A DNA stretch of 64,000 bases, taken from Candidatus Dormiibacterota bacterium (GTDB lineage: Bacteria; Chloroflexota; Dormibacteria; CF-121). Position numbers and translations under genes: made by a program. Below the pieces are notes generated by a model. That model was not told the origin of the DNA. It did no database searches and saw nothing but the letters and a program-made list of their open reading frames with translations. The stretch covers positions 90,685 to 154,684 of the forward strand of contig DASZZN010000012.1 in NCBI GenBank assembly GCA_035544955.1, read 5' to 3'. This document shows positions 9,676 to 17,517 of the stretch, piece by piece. Within the stretch, counting starts at the first letter, position 1. The number at the start of each line of letters is the position of its first letter.

Positions 9676-10177
9676 GGCTGCCCGCCAGCCCTGGTCGGCC
9701 CTGGCTGCGTATCGTGTCCTGAGCCGTCGTCCGAATCCATCTATTGCTTAAAGAGTGGGCCCGGCGTCGGACTCACCTATCCCGTAAAGAGCGGCGGCGT
9801 TTCATGTATCCGTCAAAAGCCGGTCTCGCGGTCGTTTCGGCGCTCTACTTCTAAAAGAGCCGGTTTTGAGACACGTTTTGTTAAATCCACTCTTTAAAGG
9901 GCCTTTTCAGTGGGCGATTTGGACGTGGGCATGTCGCTACCCCTATAGGGCGGGTTCTCGGCCACCTTTTGGGACATCCACCTCAACCTTGACAGTCTCT
10001 TGCTATTAAAGAGTGAGTTTTCGGCCCGTTCGTTTCGTGCCATAGAGCGGGAGTATCGTTGACTAGTCGTTAGATATGCGAATAGGAGCTCTAGTCGCGG
10101 CCAGTCCGTCAACTCGCCGGATTCACTCCAGCGGCATTCCACCCGAGTCGGGTGGTGCGAGCAGCCAGCGGACGTCT
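9676..10177. repeat. Gene-poor region with iteron-like TAAAGAG repeats
   Basis: About 500 bases without a convincing gene, visibly AT-richer than the flanks. It holds copies of a short motif TTAAAGAGTGGG: 9748-9759, 9785-9794 (TAAAGAGCGG), 9814-9823 (CAAAAGCCGG, diverged), 9852-9863 (TAAAAGAGCCGG), 9887-9897 (inverted), and 10006-10017 (TTAAAGAGTGAG). The first five begin 29-42 bases apart. Spaced short repeats in AT-rich DNA beside a replication-family gene resemble an iteron origin. This is inference. Confidence 0.5.
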
Positions 10178-10399
10178 ATGCCGGCAGCGCGCTTCTTGAC
10201 GATCGAACTGACGGCCGAGGGATTCTTTCTATTTCGATTTGCGGAAGACGGCGCATTCGCCGGTGACACGTGGCATCCAACAATCGAGGAGGCCAAAGAT
10301 CAAGCAAATTGCCAGTACGGAAACGCACTCGGAGGATGGCTCGATATCCCGGATAACGAGTCCGATGCCCTCGGGTGGCTCAGGGCCCGAGAGTCCTGA
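10178..10399 (+). CDS. Small conserved-looking cytosolic protein
   Basis: 73-aa protein starting at ATG 10178 (MPAARFLTIELTAEG). It has the layout of a common unnamed bacterial family: an N-terminal beta strand, a GDTWHPTIEEAKDQA helix, and a C-terminal tail with DIPDNESDALGWL. Function is not known. The frame can be extended upstream to 10076, but that part has no protein-like features. It is the first of three orphan genes on the plus strand of the island, followed 65 bases later by repeat copy 1. Confidence 0.5.
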   Translation: MPAARFLTIELTAEGFFLFRFAEDGAFAGDTWHPTIEEAKDQANCQYGNALGGWLDIPDNESDALGWLRARES

Positions 10400-10463
10400 C
10401 GGACCAGATTGCTTTGAGCAGAATCAGCGCAGACGGGCGCGCTGTGAGGCCCGGAGACAGATA

Positions 10464-10494
10464 GTAGCCCGTGGAGGCCACTAATCGAACGCTA
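10464..10494 (+). repeat. Cassette-like repeat, copy 1
   Basis: Begins GTAGCCCGTGG and ends TCGAACGCTA. It shares TAGCCCGTGG-GG-CACTA-TCGAACG with copy 2 at 11053. The short arms TAGC/GCTA are complementary. It lies just after the 73-aa gene. Confidence 0.6.
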
Positions 10495-10565
10495 GGAGTA
10501 GGTGCCGGAACCGCCGCACGGATGCGTTCTTCGAGTATGGCGGACCCACGAAAAAGAAGGACGCA

Positions 10566-10997
10566 ATGAAGCTATGGAAGGCGGGTGCGGCTGGGGCACT
10601 CCTACTGTGCGTCGTGGTCGGGAGCGCACTCGCTCTCACTAATCTAGGGAAAGGCCCTGGAACCCGGATCGAGCATCGGGGCAACACGATTGTCCTCCAT
10701 GGACGAGGGACCGCTGCTGACCTTGGATACCTTCCGGCCGGCCGCTACCGTGTCACCGTAGAGGAAGGAGTGGGCGGCTGTGCAATCCGACTTCAACTCG
10801 CGGGGGCGGATGGAAAGGAATGGTTCAGGCTGGACTTTTACACCAACAACCGCGACTCTCCGACTGGGGTCACGGGCGAAATCCCAGGGCAGCAGTACAG
10901 CGTATATACGAACGTTTATTTCGGCGATGGCCTCACTTTCTCAACACCAGAGCCGGTAACCGATTGCGCGTGGACTTACGATTTCACACGGATTTAG
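10566..10997 (+). CDS. Secreted hypothetical protein
   Basis: 143 aa. The N-terminus is a clear Sec signal: positive start MKLWKAG, then the hydrophobic run ALLLCVVVGSALAL. The mature part is about 120 residues, rich in beta-type sequence, with two cysteines (GGCAIRL and TDCAWTY) that could form a disulfide. ATG 10566 is preceded by AAGGA. I do not recognise the family; it may be a small beta-sandwich domain. It is the second orphan gene of the island and is followed by repeat copy 2. Confidence 0.55.
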   Translation: MKLWKAGAAGALLLCVVVGSALALTNLGKGPGTRIEHRGNTIVLHGRGTAADLGYLPAGRYRVTVEEGVGGCAIRLQLAGADGKEWFRLDFYTNNRDSPTGVTGEIPGQQYSVYTNVYFGDGLTFSTPEPVTDCAWTYDFTRI

Positions 10998-11050
10998 GTG
11001 AGGCCAGCCCTTTCCTGGTGAAGGAGCCCTGGCAATGCCGCCAAATTAGG

Positions 11051-11089
11051 GTCATAGCCCGTGGCGGACACTAGTCGAACGGTTATGAC
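11051..11089 (+). repeat. Cassette-like repeat, copy 2 (imperfect palindrome)
   Basis: Runs from GTCATAGCCCGT to ACGGTTATGAC. The two outer arms are complementary with one bulge, so the single strand can fold into a hairpin. The centre matches copy 1 (GGCGGACACTAGTCGA versus GGAGGCCACTAATCGA). It lies 53 bases after the secreted-protein gene. Confidence 0.6.
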
Positions 11090-11118
11090 TCGTTCCCTTG
11101 AGTGGATCGTGGTAAAGA

Positions 11119-11661
11119 ATGGGGTACACCAGTTTGGACGAGCTACCGGCAAGCATACTGGCGGCTTGGCGTCATAGGATCGCGATGGCAGCATTAGCAG
11201 GGCCAGCAGACGAGGCAGCATCGGGAGCGGCCGGCCAGAACTCGGTTCTCCTTACGACGTCGTGCACTACCGGATGGGCCGACTGGGTGCACGGTGAGTT
11301 GTGGCTCTGCCCGGATGGCCTGCTTCGACTCAGCCTCGGATGGGCAGCGACAATCGACAAGAGCTTCGGCCCAGGCCAGGCGGCCGCATTCGACGGCGCA
11401 GCGCGACGGTCAAGCCCCCGAGACTTCGATATGACTGAAATCAACGACCTGCTGTCTCGCAAACGGACCAACCACTGGATTCCGTGGGCCCAGATTCGTG
11501 GGGCCTCCCTCCGCGGCGGCCTGATTACCGGCCGCTTGCGCTTGAAACTGGCCGACGGTCGCTCCGTGAAGCTCCTATGGATGCGTGAGCGTCACGTGTT
11601 TGAAATGCTTCGTGACCGGCTCCTCGAGCGACTCGGCCCGGCGGCTTTGCGAATCGGCTGA
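11119..11661 (+). CDS. Hypothetical protein, possible PH-like fold
   Basis: 180 aa. The first 70 residues are polar. The rest alternates beta-like strands and ends in a helix: HGELWLCPDGLLRLSLG, then HWIPWAQIRGASLRGGLITG, RLRLKLADGRSVKLLW and a final FEMLRDRLLERLG. This strand series plus a C-terminal helix resembles PH/GRAM-like domains. That is a guess from pattern only. It is the third orphan gene of the island, followed 50 bases later by repeat copy 3. Confidence 0.5.
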   Translation: MGYTSLDELPASILAAWRHRIAMAALAGPADEAASGAAGQNSVLLTTSCTTGWADWVHGELWLCPDGLLRLSLGWAATIDKSFGPGQAAAFDGAARRSSPRDFDMTEINDLLSRKRTNHWIPWAQIRGASLRGGLITGRLRLKLADGRSVKLLWMRERHVFEMLRDRLLERLGPAALRIG

Positions 11662-11681
11662 CGCTGCCTTTCCCGGCAGCG
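11662..11681 (+). terminator. Weak hairpin after the third island gene
   Basis: CGCTGCC pairs with GGCAGCG across a 6-base loop, starting one base after the stop codon. There is no T-run after it, so intrinsic termination is uncertain. Confidence 0.3.
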
Positions 11682-11710
11682 CACCTTCCCACCAGATGAC
11701 GGCTTTGAGG

Positions 11711-11740
11711 GTCATAGCCCGTAGCGGATTCGAACGTATT
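11711..11740 (+). repeat. Cassette-like repeat, copy 3
   Basis: GTCATAGCCCGTAGCGGA followed by TTCGAACGTATT. It matches copy 2 except for a deletion of about 6 bases in the centre. The same GTCATAGCCCGT start and a preceding AGG are shared with copy 2. No gene follows it before the att site. Confidence 0.55.
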
Positions 11741-11863
11741 GCGGTCTCCATAGCGCTCGCCAGACTGGACACGACGGTGGGTACGCCTCACACGGTTCCT
11801 GAAGAGGGGGTGAGTAAGGGTACGCTGTTGAGAAGCCCACGATATCCAGTCGCTGGTTCCTGG

Positions 11864-11888
11864 GCGGGTTCGAGCCTCGTCTCCCGCT
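11864..11888 (+). other. attR (duplicate of the tRNA-Gly 3' end)
   Basis: 23 of 25 bases match tRNA positions 6601-6625, including an uninterrupted 13-bp block ending in CTCCCGCT. The upstream part of a tRNA is absent, so this is a 3' fragment and not a second tRNA. It marks the right island boundary. Confidence 0.85.
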
Positions 11889-11993
11889 GATTCTCTTCAG
11901 CCGAAGGCAGGGGATCGTGGTCACCGACGCGGTGAGCCTCCCAACCCTTGCCAACGTCGGATGGTGATCTCAGCTAGATAAGGAGGAAAAAGA

Positions 11994-12407
11994 ATGCCAC
12001 CGCAAATCGAAACCGCCAAAAGCATCGAGATGAAGCTCGAGGTCGTACCCATCCCCGTCTCCGACATCGAGAACGCCAAGGCCTTCTACACCGAGAAGGT
12101 CGGCTTCCACCTCGACCACGACGTTCGCCCGACAGAGGGCATGCGCGTCGTGCAGATGACACCCCCCGGCTCCGCATGTTCGGTTGTGATCGGCGAGGGC
12201 CTGCCGCTCGGCAAACCCGGTTCGGTCAAAGGCGTCCAGCTGGTCGTCCAGGACATCGATGCTGCGCGCGAGGCGCTCGCCGGGCGTGGCGTCCCGGTCG
12301 GCGCGGTGCAGCAGCTGGGACCCGAAGGGTCTCCGGGTTCCCGCTACGTCTTCTTTGAGGACCCTGACGGCAACATGTGGGCGGTGCAGGAGTTCAGGCG
12401 CTCCTGA
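11994..12407 (+). CDS. VOC-superfamily (glyoxalase/bleomycin-resistance-like) protein
   Basis: 137 aa containing two beta-alpha-beta-beta-beta units: VVPIPVSDIENAKAFYTEKVGFHLD, then VQLVVQDIDAAREALAGRGV, ending with the family signature VFFEDPDGNMWAVQEF. Members bind a metal and act on small organic compounds or sequester antibiotics; the substrate is unknown. The start is well supported by AAGGAGG at 11980-11986. It lies 105 bases outside the island's right end and upstream of a broken hydrolase gene. Confidence 0.85.
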   Translation: MPPQIETAKSIEMKLEVVPIPVSDIENAKAFYTEKVGFHLDHDVRPTEGMRVVQMTPPGSACSVVIGEGLPLGKPGSVKGVQLVVQDIDAAREALAGRGVPVGAVQQLGPEGSPGSRYVFFEDPDGNMWAVQEFRRS

Positions 12408-12415
12408 TAACCGCG

Positions 12416-13255
12416 GTGAACCAGCGCGATCTCGAGCTGAGCGACGGTCGCCGGCTGCATATTTACGACACGCGCGCGGATGATGCGGACGCCAGCCTCA
12501 CCATCTTCTGGCACCACGGCACGCCGAACCTTGGCGAGCCGCCCGAGCCGCTGCTGCCTGCCGCCGACCAGCGTGGCATCCGCTGGGTGTCCTATGACCG
12601 GCCGGGGTACGGCGGATCCACGCCCCACCCAGGGCGCGATGTGGCATCGGCGGCCGCCGACGTCTCCGCTATCGCCGATGCCTTGGACCTCGGGCGATTC
12701 GCGGTCTTGGGGCATTCCGGTGGCGGCGGACATGCCCTGGCATGCGGCGCGCTCCTGTCAGAGCGCCTCATCGGTGCGGTGTCCGTCTCCGGACTAGCGC
12801 CATACGGCGTGCAGGGACTGGATTGGTTCGCCGGCATGGCGCCCGCCGGTGCCGCGGAGCTGCGCGCGGCCGCAGCCGGACGCGCCGCGCTCATGAACTA
12901 CCTGACATCCAGCGAGTTCGATCCGGAACTCTTCACCCCGGCGGATCACGCCGCTTTGAAGGGCGCCTGGCACTGGCTGGGCGTCATCAGTGGGCGCGCC
13001 CTATAGGGCGGCCTGGGCGGTATGGTAGACGACGACCTGGCGTATGTCGCCCCGTGGGGCTTTGACCCCGCGCAAGGCAGCGTGCCCGTGCTGATCGTGC
13101 AGGGGGGTCAGGATCGGATCGCGCCCAGTTCGCACGGCAAATGGCTCGCGGGTCGCATTCCCTCGGCAGAACTCTGGCTGCGGCCGGAGGACGGACACAT
13201 CTCCGTCCTCAGGTCCGGTGAGGCGGCCATGGACTGGCTCCTGGAGCGCGCATAG
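12416..13255 (+). pseudogene. Alpha/beta hydrolase interrupted by an in-frame TAG
   Basis: A single reading frame of 280 codons encodes a full alpha/beta hydrolase but contains TAG at 13004-13006. Before the stop are the oxyanion-type motif FWHHGTPN, YDRPGYGGS, and the nucleophile elbow GHSGGG. After it, in the same frame, come VLIVQGGQDRIAP with the acid residue and EDGHISVL with the catalytic histidine. Both sides keep normal family sequence up to the stop, so one base change is the simplest cause. Either the gene is recently dead or the TAG is read through. The GTG start at 12416 has no clear ribosome-binding site and lies 8 bases after the VOC gene. Confidence 0.75.
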
Positions 13256-13282
13256 GAGGTTGTCCGCAAGTCTGTCTGCGCC

Positions 13283-13315
13283 GCAAGCCGCCCCTTAACC
13301 GGGCCTATCTATACT
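13283..13315 (+). promoter_or_regulatory. ppk1 promoter: TATACT -10 with a PHO-box-like half site
   Basis: TATACT (13310-13315) ends 6 bases before the GTG start of ppk1, so the transcript would be leaderless. At the -35 position CTTAACC (13294-13300) matches the PHO-box half site seen before pstS; the copy 11 bases upstream, GCAAGCC, matches only 4 of 7. Phosphate control of ppk1 is plausible but not shown. Confidence 0.45.
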
Positions 13316-13321
13316 GATCGA

Positions 13322-15544
13322 GTGGGGGAAACGCCACTCCAATCCGTAGCGTTCTCGGCTGCCCAGGCTGCGCCAGTATCACTGTCCGGCCAATTTTCGG
13401 CTGTTTCAACGCCCCCGGTGCAGGATCCGGCCATCATCCAGGACCCGCCCGTGCAGGCAGCCACGGCGCCGAGTCCCACCCAGTCGCATTACATCAACCG
13501 CGAGCTATCTCAGCTCGACTTCGACGAGCGGGTGCTCGCCATCGCGGAGGACGGGTCACTCCCCCTGCTCGAGCGGGTGCGCTTCCTCGCGATCCTCGGT
13601 GAGAACGTCGACCAGTTCTTCCAGGTCCGGGTCGCCGGCCTGAAGGAGCAGGTACATGCCGCCCTGCCGCAGACCTCTCCGGACGGCATGACCACCGGCG
13701 AGCAGCTGCGCGCGATCCACCAGCGAGCAAGCAGTCTGCTGGAGCGCAGCACCAATCTCTTCACCCACAGGGTAGCGCCAGCCCTCGAGCAGCACGGCGT
13801 TTCGATCGCCACGGTGGCGCAGCTCGAGGAGGCCGATCGCGATTTCCTCGCCGCCGAATTTCGCGCCCGCATCTTCCCGGTGCTGACGCCGCTGGCGGTC
13901 GATCCGGCGCATCCCTTCCCCTACATCTCGCACCTCTCGCTCAACCTGGCGGTGATGGTCCGCGACCCGGTGCGCCACCAGATGCGCTTCGCCCGCGTCA
14001 AGGTCCCGCCGCTGCTGCCTCGGTTCATCCCCCTGCCCGATGGGGCGCGTTTTGTTCCGCTCGAGCAGGTCATCGCCGCGCACCTGGAGGTGCTCTTCCT
14101 AGGAATGGAGATCGTGAGCCAGCATCCGTTCCGAGTGACGCGGGACGCGGACCTCGACCTCGTCGACGAAGAGGCCGCCGACTTGCTGGCGGCGATCCAG
14201 AGCGAGTTACGCCGCGTGCAGCGCCGGGCGCAGGTGGTACGACTCGAGGTGGATGCGGCGATGTCTGGCGAGGTGCTTGATCTGCTCGTCCGCGAGCTCG
14301 AGCTGGAGCCCACCGATGTCTACCGTGTCGACGGTCTGCTTGACCTGAGCAGCCTCTGGGCGATTTACGGCCTGGACCGTCCGGACCTCAAGGACGAGCC
14401 ATGGACACCGGTCACGCAGCGGCGTCTGCAGGGCCAGGGCGTGGAGCAGGCTGACATCTTCGAGGCCCTGAGGGATGGTGACATCCTCGTCCACCATCCC
14501 TATGACTCGTTTGCGACCTCGGCGGAGGCCTTCATCGACCAGGCGGCCAAGGATCCGGATGTCCTGGCGATCAAGCAAACGCTCTACCGGACCTCGGGTC
14601 CGGTGAGCCCCATCGTCCGCGCGCTGATCCGGGCGGCGGAGAGCGGCAAGCAAGTCGTGGCGCTGGTCGAGCTCAAGGCGCGCGGCGACGAACAGGCCAA
14701 CATCGCCTGGGCCCAGGCACTGGAGCAGGTTGGCGTTCACGTCGTGTACGGGGTTGTCGGGCTCAAGACCCACGCCAAAGTCGCGCTGGTCGTCCGCCGT
14801 GAGGGAGACCAGATCCGGCGTTACGTGCACGTCGGCACCGGTAACTACAACCCGAAGACCGCGCAGATCTACGAAGACGTGGGCCTGCTGTCCGCGGATC
14901 CTGAGCTGGGGGCGGATGTCTCGGAGCTCTTCAACTTCCTGACCGGCTATAGCCGGCAACGCCGCTTTGGACGGCTGTTGGTCGCACCGGTCGGATTGCG
15001 CTCCAACATCATTCGTCTCATTCGTCGTGAAGGGGCGCGGCCCGGCGGCGGCCGCATCGTTCTCAAGGTCAACAGCCTGGTCGATCCGGAGATCGTCGAA
15101 GCGCTCTATGCCGCATCACAGTCCGGCACCGAGATCGACCTGATCGTCCGCGGTCTCTGCAGCCTGCGACCCGGTGTGCCCGGCCTTTCCGACCGGATCC
15201 GCGTCCGCTCGCTGGTCGGGCGGTTCCTCGAACACTCGCGGATCTTTCGATTCGGTCCCGATGGGGACGCGGCCGAGTTCTATCTCGGTTCGTCGGACCT
15301 GATGCCGCGGAACCTCGATCGGCGGGTGGAGGCGATGGTGCCCGTCCTCGACCCGGCGTTGCAGGAGCGGCTCGCCCAGATCCTCGACGTCGAGCTCGAG
15401 GACGATGTGCTCGCCTGGGACCTGCACGCCGACGGTTCTTGGTCGAGGCATCCGACTGATAAGGGCGTCAACGCCCAGCAAGTCTTCGAGCAGCTGGCCG
15501 AAGCCCGCGCGGCGTCGACCAACGGATCCGCGCCGGATGCTTGA
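13322..15544 (+). CDS. ppk1: Polyphosphate kinase 1
   Basis: 740-aa enzyme that reversibly makes polyphosphate from ATP. After a 57-residue low-complexity N-terminal extension the PPK N domain begins at YINRELSQLDFDERVLA. The catalytic core has the autophosphorylated-histidine region GLKTHAKVALVVRR, then HVGTGNYNPKTAQIYED. A second conserved histidine lies in FLEHSRIFRFG. Length is slightly above the usual 690 because of the extension; a start closer to residue 57 is possible. The stop overlaps the start of the CYTH-CHAD gene. It sits in a run of phosphate-metabolism genes. Confidence 0.95.
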   Translation: MGETPLQSVAFSAAQAAPVSLSGQFSAVSTPPVQDPAIIQDPPVQAATAPSPTQSHYINRELSQLDFDERVLAIAEDGSLPLLERVRFLAILGENVDQFFQVRVAGLKEQVHAALPQTSPDGMTTGEQLRAIHQRASSLLERSTNLFTHRVAPALEQHGVSIATVAQLEEADRDFLAAEFRARIFPVLTPLAVDPAHPFPYISHLSLNLAVMVRDPVRHQMRFARVKVPPLLPRFIPLPDGARFVPLEQVIAAHLEVLFLGMEIVSQHPFRVTRDADLDLVDEEAADLLAAIQSELRRVQRRAQVVRLEVDAAMSGEVLDLLVRELELEPTDVYRVDGLLDLSSLWAIYGLDRPDLKDEPWTPVTQRRLQGQGVEQADIFEALRDGDILVHHPYDSFATSAEAFIDQAAKDPDVLAIKQTLYRTSGPVSPIVRALIRAAESGKQVVALVELKARGDEQANIAWAQALEQVGVHVVYGVVGLKTHAKVALVVRREGDQIRRYVHVGTGNYNPKTAQIYEDVGLLSADPELGADVSELFNFLTGYSRQRRFGRLLVAPVGLRSNIIRLIRREGARPGGGRIVLKVNSLVDPEIVEALYAASQSGTEIDLIVRGLCSLRPGVPGLSDRIRVRSLVGRFLEHSRIFRFGPDGDAAEFYLGSSDLMPRNLDRRVEAMVPVLDPALQERLAQILDVELEDDVLAWDLHADGSWSRHPTDKGVNAQQVFEQLAEARAASTNGSAPDA

Positions 15545-17015
15545 GCGCGAGGTCAAGCTCGCCGTCCCTCCGGCCTTTGCCCTTCCGGACCTCGAGGACC
15601 TCGCCGCAGCCGTAGAGACAAGTCCGGTCGATGAGCGACGCCTGGAAACCGTGTACTACGACACGCCGGACCTCCGGCTTGCTCGATGGGGCGCAAATCT
15701 GCGGATCCGGCAGGGTGAGGGCTGGACGCTGAAGCTGCCCTCGACCAGTGAGGGGCCCGCCCTTACCCGCCGGGAGCTCGAGTTCCCCGGCGATGCCAGC
15801 CAGCCCCCTGACGCCGCCGTCGCGCTCGTCATCGGTTATGTACGGCGCGCGACCCTCGTGCCCGTGGCCAGCCTCTCCACGTTGCGGCGTCGCGTGCAGC
15901 TCAAGAATCGCGAGGGGACATTGCTGGCCGAGGTCGTCGATGACGACGTCTCGGTGATCCAGGGCCTGCGCGTGCAGAGTCGCTTCCGTGAGGTGGAGGT
16001 CGAGCTGAAGGACCAGTCGGCCGACCGACTGCTCGACCCCATCCTTGCGCGCCTGCGTGGCGCCGGCGCGGCCGACGACGACCAGGCCTCCAAATTGGTG
16101 CGGGCGCTTGGGGCGCGTGCGACCGCCGTCCCGGAAGTGGACCCGCTGGCGCTGACGTCGGCGTCGACCGCGGGCGAACTGGTGCGCCACGCAATTGCGG
16201 TATCGGTCGCGAGCCTGATGCGCCATGACCCGGGCGTGCGGCTGGGCGATGATACAGAGGACGTGCACCGCGCCCGTGTCGCCACCCGGCGGTTGCGCTC
16301 GCAACTTCGCACCTTTCGCACCCTGCTGGACACCGAATGGGCCAACGCCCTGCGCGAAGACCTTCGCTGGCTTGGCGGCGGCCTCGGCAGCGTGCGCGAC
16401 CGGCAGGTCATGGCCCAACGCGTTCGGTCCCGAACCGTCGTGCTTGCCGAGGATGATGCCGCAACCGTGGCCGACCTCGCGGCCGAGCTTCAGGCGGAGA
16501 GCGAGGAGGCACGCGCCCGGTTGGTTCTCGACATGCGGTCGGACCGCTACATCGACTTGATGGAGCGGCTCGTCGAAGCATCCCGCGCACCGGCCCTGAC
16601 TCCGGAGGCGCAGCAACGTGCCGCGGTCGTGATCCCGGCGTTGGCGCGGCGCGATTGGAAGCAGTTGCGCAAAGGCGTCACCGGACTTGCCGACCAACCC
16701 GATGATCCGGAATTACATCGCATTCGAATCCTGGCGAAGCGTGTGCGCTATGCCGCAGAGGCTGCCGAGCCCATCGCTGGAAAAATCGCCGCGCGGAGCG
16801 CCGAAGCCGCGGCGGCGCTGCAGGACGTCCTCGGCGACCACCAGGACAGCGTAACCGCGCAGCAATGGTTGCGCGAGACCGGCAAGGGTCCGCGCGCCTT
16901 TGTGGCGGGTGAGCTCACGGCACTGGAGCGCGAGACGGCGGCACATGACCGCGCCGCGTGGCACAATGTTTGGAAAAAACTTGACCGCAAGCGGCTCAGA
17001 AGGTGGATGATATAG
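15537..17015 (+). CDS. CYTH-CHAD domain protein
   Basis: 492 aa. The N-terminal CYTH domain has the ExExK-like opening EREVKL and the tunnel-forming Arg/Lys/Glu strands (TVYYDTPDLRLARWGANLRIR, WTLKLP, RRELEF). The CHAD domain from about residue 205 has the conserved histidines in VHRARVATRRLRSQLRTF and LHRIRILAKRVRYAAEA. CYTH enzymes hydrolyse triphosphates and CHAD domains bind polyphosphate granules, so this protein likely acts on or at polyphosphate made by the upstream kinase. It overlaps ppk1 by 8 bases. Confidence 0.9.
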   Translation: MLEREVKLAVPPAFALPDLEDLAAAVETSPVDERRLETVYYDTPDLRLARWGANLRIRQGEGWTLKLPSTSEGPALTRRELEFPGDASQPPDAAVALVIGYVRRATLVPVASLSTLRRRVQLKNREGTLLAEVVDDDVSVIQGLRVQSRFREVEVELKDQSADRLLDPILARLRGAGAADDDQASKLVRALGARATAVPEVDPLALTSASTAGELVRHAIAVSVASLMRHDPGVRLGDDTEDVHRARVATRRLRSQLRTFRTLLDTEWANALREDLRWLGGGLGSVRDRQVMAQRVRSRTVVLAEDDAATVADLAAELQAESEEARARLVLDMRSDRYIDLMERLVEASRAPALTPEAQQRAAVVIPALARRDWKQLRKGVTGLADQPDDPELHRIRILAKRVRYAAEAAEPIAGKIAARSAEAAAALQDVLGDHQDSVTAQQWLRETGKGPRAFVAGELTALERETAAHDRAAWHNVWKKLDRKRLRRWMI

Positions 17016-17071
17016 GCAGAGCCGCGTCGACCAAGCCATCGTCGCAGCAACACATTGCACAAGGGGTGTCC

Positions 17072-17506
17072 ATGGCGGCAAAGATCTTGAGCGTCGATGA
17101 GGCCAAGCTGGTCAGGGCCGCGGGAGGCGTGATTCGCCGGAACGGGTCACGGGGCGCGATGCGGGTCGCCATCGTGCATCGTCCCGGTTACGACGACTGG
17201 TCGTTCCCCAAGGGGAAGGTAGACCGAGGCGAGACCCTGGAGGAGACTGCGCTTCGCGAAGTCGAGGAAGAAACCGGTCTTCGTTGCAAGCTAGTGGCAC
17301 CGCTCGGCTGCACCGCCTACGCCGACCACAAGGGTCGGGACAAAGTCGCGTGCTATTGGCTGATGGACGTGGTCGGCGGCCGCTTCCGTACCGGAACCGA
17401 GGTCGATGAAGTTCGGTGGGTCACGGTGGATGAGGCCGTCGACCTGCTCAGCTATCGTCGCGACCGCGCCCTGTTGCGCGCCCTCGACCTCGAAGCGACC
17501 GCATAG
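17072..17506 (+). CDS. NUDIX hydrolase
   Basis: 144 aa with a complete Nudix box, GKVDRGETLEETALREVEEE followed by TGL, which coordinates the metals used to cleave nucleoside-diphosphate-linked substrates. The surroundings (AAGGVIRRN, DDWSFPKGKV) resemble MutT/Ap4A hydrolase-like members. ATG 17072 is preferred over an upstream in-frame ATG at 17003 because AAGGGGTG lies just before it and the earlier one overlaps the CHAD gene. Together with the SixA-like gene that follows, the pair resembles the MutT1-type Nudix plus phosphohistidine phosphatase arrangement of actinobacteria, here as two separate genes. Confidence 0.9.
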   Translation: MAAKILSVDEAKLVRAAGGVIRRNGSRGAMRVAIVHRPGYDDWSFPKGKVDRGETLEETALREVEEETGLRCKLVAPLGCTAYADHKGRDKVACYWLMDVVGGRFRTGTEVDEVRWVTVDEAVDLLSYRRDRALLRALDLEATA

Positions 17507-17517
17507 CGCCAACCCTG

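Larger units (their letters stand above)
6601..11888. mobile_element. 5.3-kb genomic island inserted in the 3' end of tRNA-Gly
   Basis: The element is bounded by the tRNA 3' end (6601-6625) and a 25-bp near-copy (11864-11888). It carries a large serine recombinase next to the tRNA end, a Replic_Relax-like protein, an iteron-like repeat field and small orphan genes. Base composition drops in the middle (9700-10100 and 10180-10500 are clearly richer in A+T than the flanks), as expected for acquired DNA. No transfer, capsid or terminase gene is visible, so it is probably a minimal or decayed integrative element that relies on helpers. Confidence 0.85.

Noticed and set aside
9894..10142. 82-codon minus-strand gene in the iteron region
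   Set aside because: No ribosome-binding site, low-complexity Arg/Ser sequence, and it covers the repeat copies.
10464..11740. Classical integron cassette array
   Set aside because: No integron integrase, and the repeats do not contain the GTTRRRY / RYYYAAC core sites.
11711..11740. Partial tRNA or second att site
   Set aside because: The TTCGAA stretch resembles a T-loop, but the arms around it do not pair as a tRNA and it does not match the tRNA-Gly end.
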